Shown here one piece after another: positions 22,600 through 31,068 of a stretch of DNA of 64,000 nucleotides; within the stretch, counting starts at the first letter, position 1; each line of letters starts with the position of its first letter. Source of the stretch: Phymatolithon calcareum (taxonomy: Eukaryota; Rhodophyta; Florideophyceae; Hapalidiales). The notes under the pieces are model-generated. The model saw only the letters and a list, made by a program, of their open reading frames with translations. It was not told the origin of the DNA and did not search any database. The position numbers and the translations under genes are program-made. The stretch spans positions 496,001 to 560,000 of the forward strand of contig OZ345363.1 in the NCBI GenBank assembly GCA_977006965.1. The letters run 5' to 3'.

Positions 22600-23514
22600 T
22601 CATTCGATCACCTTAATAACAACTTTCCCTTTCGCTCGTCCCCCAGCCACATGCTCAATCGCTTTGATCCCGTCCTCCAGCGAGTAAACCTTGTCTACAA
22701 CAACCTTAAACTTCTTCTCCGAATTAAGCTTGGAAATTTTGTCCATGAGCTTTCCAGTCGCACTAAGACTTACTGGAGTAACATCCTCATGATCGAACTG
22801 GATAATGCTACAGACTTTTCCACCATCCTTGGCAATCTTCAAGCACATCGATCCCTCGTGTGTGCAATCCAACACGACGTCGGCCCACCCCTTTAGAACC
22901 TGGCCCGCATCCTCTTCCTTGTAGTTCACGACGATATCTGCGCCCCATTTCTTGACGAAATCGATCTTTCCTGCACTCGCCGTCGTGGCAATTTCAGACG
23001 CACCGTATACGCTTTTTGCGATTTGCATCGCATGCACACCAACTCCGCCCGCGCCACCGGAGATGAAGATGCGATGACCTTTGCGTAGCCCCAGTATATC
23101 GAACGCCTGAATTGCGGTGCCGACTGCAACCGGTGTTGCGGCCATGTCAACAAAGGACGCTTTGGATGGCATCTTTGCCAAAAGATTGGCCTTAACGACA
23201 CAGAACTCTGCAAAAGAGCCATTCGTCTTCGGCAAGAGTGCTCCTCCTGTCACCTCCGCCACAATCCGGTCACCAACTTTGAAGTCGAGGACGTCCCCGC
23301 TTCCAATCTCGACAATTATGCCGGCAACATCATAGCCGCTGACTATTGGGAATGTCTCGCCCTTCATAAAGTATGAGCGCTTTATGTCGACGGGATTCAC
23401 ACCGGCAGCGTAAACTTTAATCAACACTTCCCCTTCTGCTGGTGATGGCTTTGGGAGATCACCGATCTTGAATGACTCCACCCCGCCGTAGGCATCTTGG
23501 TAGATTGCACGCAT
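22600..23514 (-). CDS. Quinone oxidoreductase-like protein, paralogue 2
   Basis: 304 aa from ATG at 23514. It has the same architecture as the 20743-21675 product and is closely similar along its full length (MRAIYQD.YGGVESFK, GYDVAGIIVEIGSGDV, GGAGGVGVHAMQIAK, C-terminal HVAGGRAKGKVVIKV). The two genes point towards each other, so they arose by inverted duplication. Differences cluster in residues about 225-265 (cofactor-domain end and substrate side), which suggests divergence in substrate. Its upstream region does not share the 77-bp block found before the first gene, so regulation may differ. Confidence 0.93.
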   Translation of the reverse strand: MRAIYQDAYGGVESFKIGDLPKPSPAEGEVLIKVYAAGVNPVDIKRSYFMKGETFPIVSGYDVAGIIVEIGSGDVLDFKVGDRIVAEVTGGALLPKTNGSFAEFCVVKANLLAKMPSKASFVDMAATPVAVGTAIQAFDILGLRKGHRIFISGGAGGVGVHAMQIAKSVYGASEIATTASAGKIDFVKKWGADIVVNYKEEDAGQVLKGWADVVLDCTHEGSMCLKIAKDGGKVCSIIQFDHEDVTPVSLSATGKLMDKISKLNSEKKFKVVVDKVYSLEDGIKAIEHVAGGRAKGKVVIKVIE

Positions 23515-24166
23515 GGTCAAAGCTCAGAGGACGTGATGAAAGGGGGAAGCTGAATACGATTTCCACAGAGGTTGACGTGGTTGAAGCGCAAAACAGAAGG
23601 GCAATAATATTAAGTAGTCTTGCAGAAGTTAAATTTTAGTTTCTACAAGACTACTGTATTGTATGTGCTGTATGACCACGTTGTCATGCAGGACATACAT
23701 CTGATTTAGGAAGAACACAGTGTTTCTAGTTATTGGCTTGGTTGTTCAGTTGACATTACACAGCACCGATCACGCGAGTAGGGTAATGAGTGCAACAGTG
23801 TGTAAATAGGTGGATCTATTTCGAAACAATCGATTACTGTATTTCGAAATAATTTCTGTTTTTTCCATCATTAGTTTTACGCATCTTGCAGTTTGCTTCC
23901 GTCCTCTCCTGATGCTTTCATTTTCTATGAGTACAGTAGATTTTTCCCAAGCAAGGTTCACGAAAACCAATGTTACACTTGAATGGTATCCGATTGAAGG
24001 GGTGCCATAATTTAATTCACCTATCTCCCCCGTGAAGGTCCCCATTGCTTTCAATACGGAGGATAATACTGACGGCGACACGCATTGTAGGCCGTACGGC
24101 AGACGTGGCCCGAGAAATATTACGCATACTCGAACACACTCGAGTCCACTGTCCATGCAAACGTGC
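23515..24166. other. Spacer, no gene supported
   Basis: AT-rich; the minus-strand ORF that enters it (24381-23770) is mostly antisense shadow of the next gene's end. Confidence 0.4.
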
Positions 24167-24937
24167 TTAATTCGCGAACCAATCCGAGCAGGACACTTCA
24201 TTGGGCATGTTACCTGCATCGAAGCCGCAATAGTCCTCAACGCGAATGTTGAAGCGGCGACGCGCCTCCTGTAATTCTCGGTTCCAAGTGTCTTCATTGA
24301 CCTTAGTTTCGCGGTAATACGATGCAGCTGTCGGGGCCGTTGCTGCAAAGTTTTGCGCGGTACGCACGCGATTACCTTCAAAAACGGTGGTTAGCTGATT
24401 CTGGATAAGCTGCCCCCCTGCCTGTACCCGATACAACACGGTATCGTCGCCAATGACGGTGGTAAACGTATCCACAGTGAAACTTCCAAATAGAAACGAT
24501 CCAGCCAGGTTTCCCGCGCAATCCACTGCTTCGATGTCGGCCTTGAACACTTTCTCGTTTCCGTTGCGACCGCATTTGCCGTTTCCTTGAACAGTTATGT
24601 TCCCAGCGCGCTTTCGTGCGCGGCACTCATAGCGGGACAAGGGCGGATAGACGAAAATGTTGCGCTGCTTGAGCGCTGAGCCATTGGTTTCAATTTTAAT
24701 GAAGCCCTTGTAATTGTCGAACCTGTACGGCCATGCGTCAGAGGTAAACGGTTCGCCATCAGGACCCAGAAAAGTTAAATCGCCCACCCAGTAGCCCGAT
24801 TCTTTTTGCCATACCGGTATGTCGGAAAGTTGCAATGTGTTCCGAATGTCGTTCTTGTCACAAACCGCTGCAGTTCTCGAAAGCGCGGCTAAAAAGCTCA
24901 GGAAGAATACTTGAGCGAAACTTCCAACGCCTGTCAT
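24167..24937 (-). CDS. Secreted or extracellular protein of unknown function
   Basis: 256 aa from ATG at 24937. A signal peptide is clear: short N-region, hydrophobic stretch VFFLSFLAALS, and a small-residue cleavage site near residue 24 (TAAVC). The mature part has several cysteines, usable as disulphides (for example the terminal EVSCSDWF), and NGS and NIT glycosylation sequons. It shows beta-rich patterns (YWVGDLTFLGPDGEPF, GSFLFGSFTVDTFTTVIGDDTVLYRV), suggesting a beta-sandwich or lipocalin-like fold, but no family is recognised. Likely secreted to the cell wall or matrix. Confidence 0.75.
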   Translation of the reverse strand: MTGVGSFAQVFFLSFLAALSRTAAVCDKNDIRNTLQLSDIPVWQKESGYWVGDLTFLGPDGEPFTSDAWPYRFDNYKGFIKIETNGSALKQRNIFVYPPLSRYECRARKRAGNITVQGNGKCGRNGNEKVFKADIEAVDCAGNLAGSFLFGSFTVDTFTTVIGDDTVLYRVQAGGQLIQNQLTTVFEGNRVRTAQNFAATAPTAASYYRETKVNEDTWNRELQEARRRFNIRVEDYCGFDAGNMPNEVSCSDWFAN

Positions 24938-25611
24938 GACGCTTTGGCCCCAGGTTGATCCAGGGAGGAAGAACGGGTTGTCAAAAGTTGCTTCACGGTG
25001 CTCAATCCAGCGCCCTTACTCTGACGGGGGTCCTGTTTTCATCAACCGCACATGCCCGGTGCACCAGGTAGAATTTTCCTCGCGCGGAGAGTTCTGGTGA
25101 CATCGCCATAGGCAGCCTGCATTGTGCATTGCCATTTTTGTGGACTAGGATTGTCCTTCCCCGCAATTCAAAGCCAAGATGGAATTTACCATCTTTAATT
25201 TCGAGTTCTATGTGTAGAATAAATGAACGCCTTTTTATTGGTTATCCCGAAGTAATGCCAGTGGGGGCGTCAGCATTTTGCAGTTTGAATTTTCGTCAAG
25301 CAGGCGTGCCCGTACACCGCGGTGCACCGGACAGAACTTTACGCGTGAGGAAAGTCCTGCCCGATTCGCTTTCCGCAAAGCAAAGATATCTTGAAGTTCT
25401 CAGAAATAATCGAATATTTGATCTTGAGTCTCCTAGAAAGAAAGATAAACTAACAACAGTTACAGTTCAAGAATGCAGGTTGCATAGTGCATGGTTAAAG
25501 TTTTGTAACTAAGGATATCTCGCTTATGTTACAGTAGGACGAGGTTTCGCTTATGAGGCTGGGAAAAGCTGCAATAAATTACGCCAGTAATGGTCTTTTC
25601 TTTTTTTAATT
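24938..25611. other. Spacer, no gene supported
   Basis: It includes the probable promoter of the secreted-protein gene near 24938-25130; one short ORF (25129-25512) has no features. Confidence 0.35.
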
Positions 25612-25735
25612 CAAGTTTATTTCCATATCTTCGGAAGTCTGTGGGTTTTTTTAAAAAAGAGCCCCACAAACTTCCGAAGATATGGGCAAGGCTTCCTCTG
25701 ATGCTACCTACCTTTGTGCAGCTCACGAAACGCCC
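25597..25735 (-). mobile_element. RX retroposon 3' end with internal fold-back
   Basis: The minus strand matches the 3' UTR of the RX copy at 18183-18556 (shared AGCCTTGCCCATATNTTCGG and GCAGCTCACGAAACG on the + strand) and ends in a T-rich tail at 25595-25608. Uniquely, the terminal segment is present twice in opposite orientation, forming a 63-bp hairpin at 25623-25685. Confidence 0.75.
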
Positions 25736-26448
25736 ATCAGAGAAACTACTGGTTATATCGTACTTATTTCTGTTTTCTCCTTGCCCCTCTTCTAAGAGAA
25801 GGGATCGGGCATTTCTTATCTAACGTATGCAGCTATTTCAGCAAATTCTAGATTGTCTCGTGTTTCGGAGTGTGGTAATCATCCGTGACGCAAAGGCGTG
25901 AAAATGGGTTAAATCTATGAGATCAGGGCGGTTAGTTCTGTGGGACAACACTCACCTTGCAAAATGAGGGGGTGCATTGAAGGTGAAGCGCTAATCCGGT
26001 TGGACTAACAAACAACGAGACTTCTTGTAGATCGCATCTTAACAATAGTTTCGCAGTACAGTTGAACGACTTGCTTCTGAACAGGTCTGGGCAAATGTCT
26101 TGGAACGGGTCAGTCGTGGAACAAAAGACTTAAGAGAAGAATGCCAGTGCCACCATCGTCAACACTGATATTAACGAGTATACCAGGAGCGCTTCTTTCC
26201 AAATTGAATTTTAATGCATTAGTACGACTGGGTTCGAGAATTTACGTCGAACCCCATGTGAAAACAATTATCCACAACCACCCTTATTTTGTCCTAGCAT
26301 CGTGTGAAATACAGTTTATAGAAACAGCTTTCGAATGTACGTCTCCACGCCTTGATTCTTTTCTACTCTAAATCTTCTGACCTATGCACTGGCGGGTGAA
26401 CTCGTTTATTGACCAAATACAAGAGTCTTGCTCACAGCGTATTTCAAC
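25736..26448. other. Spacer, nothing recognised
   Basis: No gene or repeat supported. Confidence 0.35.
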
Positions 26449-26458
26449 ACCCCTTCTA

Positions 26459-27299
26459 GTATTCATTCATTTTGCGTATTCCCCTTGTGGGGCTAGCAAC
26501 ACTTTGAGGGCCTAAGCTTCTTCCATTCTAATCTATTAGATGGGAGTTTGGCTGCTGCTTGCACGTCGAGGTCCGGGACGTCGCCAAAGATTGACTCTGG
26601 GGTTGGTCGGATGCAGTGAAGTAGCACTTGACAAACCAAGCGACTTTCGTTCATCCGAAGGATGTGTCCGAGCCAGCTCCATCGTATGTCTCTGGCGCAC
26701 AATACCACATCGATAGTGGGGTCCCTAGACTCGTCGGCAATTGGTCTTCCCGATATTCTGGAAAACATCTTGGCGCCTGTGGATCTGAGTGTTTCCAAAC
26801 ATTTTCAGTTAGTTTCCATGATTCGCAACCGTAGAGCAGAGTTGATAGTACAGAGGAGCATAGGATGCGTAATCGGAGATCCTGGGATAGGATCTTGTCC
26901 GTAAGAATCGTTTGAGTTCTTGGAAGCGAGACCAGGCTATTGCAACGCGGTGATTAACGGGTACCATTGGGTCTCCGTTGGCGGACTGCAGTACTCCCAG
27001 ATACTTGAAGTTTCTGATGTTTTTCAAGTCTGCTGTTCCCACGTGAACGTGCACTAAAGCTTCTTGTGCAGCATTCCGTTTTGCGTCCTTGGCAAGTTTG
27101 TCTGCCAAGGACCCTGCGCGTGATGCGACCTTTGCACGTGGCAGGCCTGAAAGACCCCAGTCCTCTCGTGTTAGGCAGAGTGGTGCGCGCGGTTCCCCGT
27201 CGAAATCTTCAACTGATACATGCATCCTTTTCCTGTCATTAACTCGGACCACGGTGCCCAAGTGCCAATCAAATCGACTGAGATCATCCCATTTTCGGA
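26459..27299 (-). mobile_element. LINE-A: 5'-truncated non-LTR retrotransposon with 10-bp TSD
   Basis: Direct repeats ACCCCTTCTA (26449-26458 and 27300-27309) flank 841 bp. On the minus strand it encodes the C-terminal region after the reverse transcriptase: KYLGVLQSANGDPMVPVN, AWSRFQELKRFL, then, after a frameshift near 26815, IRWSWLGHILRM, a hallmark of LINE polyproteins. The frame is broken by at least one shift and the RT core is missing, so this copy is dead. The 3' end GGGGCTAGC...GGGCCTAA is shared with the 69-bp insertion at 27879. Confidence 0.85.
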
Positions 27300-27309
27300 A
27301 CCCCTTCTA

Positions 27310-27729
27310 ATAGCTTACCCCTTCACAGGGAAAGTTTCTCATGCGGTGAGGCTGGTTTCCTCGAGGCATCGAGCACAAGGCCTAATAACCTGATTTTGAC
27401 TCCTGACGCAATCATTGCAGTTGGAAATCTAGTTTGTGCCCAGAGCGATCTATACCCCAAGCAAGCAGATGGGGCATCAGGAGAAGAAGAAATGTAGTTT
27501 ATTGTTTGAAAGTTACAATGGGTCTTCAGACGCATGCGGTAACTTAGCGAGTGACAAGAGGCCATGGGTACGGTCTGTTTTGGTTGCGAGCAGTATGTGC
27601 GACACGATCTGGTGGTGTACAAATCCCTACCTCTGCCCATGGATGGCGCAACAGCGGATATTTGATGATTTTATTTTTAAAGCTCCCAGGTGAAACGCAG
27701 GAAATTGACGCTTGAATACACATGTGGAA
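27310..27729. other. Spacer with a LINE-B scrap
   Basis: No gene. Contains the 35-bp LINE-B 3' end at 27657-27691. Confidence 0.4.
27657..27691 (-). mobile_element. LINE-B 3'-end scrap (35 bp)
   Basis: The + strand reads GGATATTTGATGATTTTATT and then an A/T run and GCTCCCA, the reverse complement of the conserved LINE-B 3' terminus at about 44800-44830. No clear TSD. Confidence 0.6.
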
Positions 27730-28145
27730 GGTGTCTGGAGGTTTCTACAACAAGGATGGTAGAGATTCGGAGATATGGCCGGTGATTACATGGTTGCCCT
27801 GGCACAAAAGCTGCCAGGATATGAACTTGAAGAGGAAAACAGAATCGCAACCCAAAAAGCTCTGGACGAGCTAATGATTTCTTTCTCCTTTTCTCCTAAT
27901 GGGGCTAGCAGAAATTCAAGGGCCTAATTTTCCTCCATTCTATCCTAACGAGCTAATGATATTCACGCATAGCATGAAAAAACTATGAAGGTATTCAAGA
28001 AGCTAAGGTACAATCGATCTGGGAAACAAGGGGTTACTACAAGAAGACTAAAGAAGCAATATGAGCTGGTATAAGCCAATCAGCACTTGAGGAAACCTTG
28101 CCCGCATATTCGTAAGCCTTTGAGGCCTATATATATTACTGGAAA
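27730..28145 (+). mobile_element. RX retroposon copy, interrupted by a LINE-A fragment
   Basis: The + strand encodes LPGYELEEENRIATQKALDEL, homologous to LAGYELEGEKRLETEKALDEL in the 18.4-kb copy. About 180 bp downstream of the interruption it carries the RX 3' UTR (AGGAAACCTTGCCCGCATAT, 28090-28109). The ORF is split by the 69-bp insertion at 27879 and then stops. Outer limits are approximate. Confidence 0.7.
27879..27947 (-). mobile_element. 69-bp LINE-A 3' fragment with perfect 13-bp TSD
   Basis: ACGAGCTAATGAT is present at 27866-27878 and 27948-27960. The 69 bp between is the LINE-A 3' end in minus orientation (GGGGCTAGCA, AAGGGCCTAA) with a purine-rich tail (AGGAGAAAAGGAGAAAGAA on the minus strand). 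It lies inside the RX ORF, so LINE-A was active after RX. Confidence 0.92.
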
Positions 28146-29421
28146 AAAGTTGTGTGTAGTCTAGGTCTCGTCTGTCCGGGGATGCTTTGTGATTTACCCT
28201 CCAACCTGACAACGTTATTGCCCACATGTTCATCTAACCGGAAAACAAACTGACCATACTTGCGACAAGGACTTTATCGAATGTGCGAGCTTAGACCGAA
28301 ATTATAGTTTACCATAGATACGGATGCTGCCTGTGCTGTGATTTTATATCTTTCTGTTTTTAAAAAACTACTGGAAACAAGCTGCTGAAGTAGACTTTCG
28401 ATTTCTTTCCATGCATCTACTCGCACTAAGCATGTGACGTGCCTGCACCTCGTAGAACGTATACCGTAACATAGCCTATTCCTGCAGCTTCTTGCTCCCC
28501 TGCATCATGGCATGTCTGCACGAGCTATAGGAACAGTGACCTGCAGCCTGCGCGCAGAAAGCAGATAACTTGTCATCACTGACGAGTGGCCGTGTGGTAT
28601 CCCTATTCGCCTGGGAGGAAACTTCCTCTCAGGCGCGTTCTGCTATGGACAATAAAATTGTGATTTCAGACCCACTGAGGCTATTAGGGACTTAAAGCGG
28701 TCTCTGAAATCGTAGTCGCAGTATAAATAGCCAAGTGCAGAGTCATTGTGTCTGTTGCAATGCTAATATTAGTAGACTATTAAGGATTCAGAGTCGCATT
28801 TCCGATTAGAGCGGACAGTTTAAACGTAGAAAGGTCGCACACGTTTCGGTTCCACACAGTGCGGCTGGACCACGAAATCCCCCCAGGACCTCGTGGACAA
28901 AATGAAACCCAGATCGGAACTTTGTTCAGAAATTTTGAATCCGTTTTGGATCTCTCCTACCATTCCACATGCCAGTCAAAACAAGGTCACCATCAAGCGT
29001 CATCAACATCCTCCGAGGATGTGATGCTGAGACCAACCCTGGAGCACTCTGCATACTCCAACTGAAATGACGCTCAGTACGGATACCTGGATCGCACAGA
29101 CGAGCTGAAATGATCTTACACCAGCAGATTGTGGACTGTATCCCTCTGGTGGCCGCTTTTCAGGACCGGAAAACTTGGATGCAATTGCGTGCGATCTAGT
29201 ATGCAAAAAGTGTAATACCGGCTACAACGAAGCAGTTGAACGCTTATTGCTACGCCGTGGTGGACGCTCTGCCACCTGATGAAAGTTTTCTGGACGAGTG
29301 GGCACCACGACTGTAGAGGAGTTATTCCAAGAGAAACCAATAGATGTGCTCAAGTTTCTGAAAAATGAGACGCTGTTTTCAAACAGTTTCAGACGTGGAG
29401 ATTAATATAGTCTCCATACCA
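28146..29421. other. Spacer with possible LINE 5' debris
   Basis: No intact gene. At about 29010-29060 one frame reads ILRGCDAETNPGA, like a decayed 2A-type motif of LINE ORFs; further on, another frame reads CDLVCKKCNTGYNEAVERLL. Identity uncertain. Confidence 0.3.
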
Positions 29422-29788
29422 GGGGAATGTTAAGGGGGGGAGAAACGCAGACCCTGTGTCATACTGCTTTTCCAAGATTATCATATATCGAGCCCGTTTG
29501 AAAAAGAAACATTCGGGCGAAGATCGCATCATAGAAATACCAGAGAAATAAAAGGAAATCATGGGAACATTAGGAGTTCCTAATGTAGCGGCAGCTCTCG
29601 TTGCTCGACTCGTTTCTTGGTAAGAAATAACTAGAATTAAGGTTGGCATCAAAGCTTTGGCGACAATTTTTGATACAGCGTTATCCTCATAAATCGCTAT
29701 GCACAACGCGCGCCTCGTTTTTATTAGAATGTATGTTACTAAGTGATATGACACCGGGTCTGCGTTTCTCCCCCCCTTAACATTCCCG
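29422..29788. mobile_element. MITE-like element, 367 bp, with about 40-bp TIRs
   Basis: The left end GGGAATGTTAAGGGGGGG continues with AGAAACGCAGACCCTGTGTC. The right end is its inverted copy with few differences. ACCA lies on both sides (29418-29421, 29789-29792) and may be a 4-bp target duplication. The interior has no transposase; the 159-aa minus ORF across it includes both TIRs and is not a gene. Confidence 0.8.
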
Positions 29789-29792
29789 ACCA

Positions 29793-31068
29793 GGGTTAGC
29801 CTATTCCCTGCAAGCACTCTGCAAATGGGCACTGAGCATAATATTGAAACAAGTATATATGGGCGCATAGTTTGGAAATGCGTTTGCAGAACTGCGATTC
29901 TCGCTCACTTCAGCCACTGTAATACAGACGAGCTGTAAAGACATCCTTCCACATTCCACAATTAGTGATGTTGGTCCCGGACCATTTTTGGCGTCCCATG
30001 GCCCTCATTGTGTATCAAAAATACCCATCGTTCTCCTTTTAACGTTCTTGGCGGGCTCTGCCCCATATTTATTATTACTTTGATGATGTTTCTCTACTAA
30101 GGTCCGTTGGGGCTATAAAGCGGAGTGCATACGAGATGGCTAGTGCACCAGCTCAGGGAAAGGGCAGTCAGTCATTTCGATATGGCAAAAGACCGTACAG
30201 ATTTCAGATATTTTCCTGTCTACCCTCGATCTCCCCGGCATAGGTTCCTCACTTCTGGTGGAACAAATGTGTTTATTTGGCTTAACAGAGCTCATCTTTT
30301 TCACATTGAGCTCAGGCCCGACTTTATTCTGCTCCTGGATTCCTTCGTTTCCTCCACTCCGTATTGCTGCTACACTATTGCGTCATCTTTCCATTCTTGT
30401 CGGTAACTTTGAAGTTTCATCTCATGCACATCGAAGCTCGCATGTGGTCTATCATGTACAACACACTCATATGCTCTGGGCCCTGTTTCCCTATGCACAG
30501 CCGAAGTATTCGGGATTCAATCGATCTTGGCAACGAGGGATTTATTACACGTAGCGGCCGCGCTTATCCTGCATGTCGACAATGATGCGGCGCTCATGCC
30601 GCAAGGTTGATTAATACGACGCTTTTGGTCGGCATACGCCAGTTCGAACTTTCTGTCGCAAATATATCTTCGGCTTATTTGGCAATCTTCGCACTCGCCT
30701 TTCACTCTCATGCCACCGCCGACAATATCTACACAGTTCTCCTGCGTCGCGAAAGTCGGGAAATAATTGAGCACGGCTACCATGGTCATCTCGGCTTGTT
30801 ATCGGTTTTTGTCTGTGACACATGACGATCCTCGTGCAACACAGAAATTATTTCTCCACTCGAATTTGCTATCGCACATTCCAGGTAAGGACGAATGTTG
30901 ACGTCTCCATGTACGAATGAAGCGCCTTCGCGATGATGACATATACTATGTGTTTGGGTACAATCGTTTGTTTTTCAGGAAGAAAGGAATCGTTTATATT
31001 CAATGAAGTGGCCGAAGTGCGACCCAAGAGTAGGAACTAGTTCAATCATGTTTTCTTAGTTGTGAGGG
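29793..31068. other. Spacer downstream of the Ulp1-like gene
   Basis: No supported gene. It may contain the 3' end of the KDZ-type transposon, but no inverted partner of the other end was found. Confidence 0.35.

Noticed and set aside
29389-29868. 159-aa minus-strand membrane-like ORF
   Set aside because: It spans the MITE-like element including both TIRs, so it is fortuitous.
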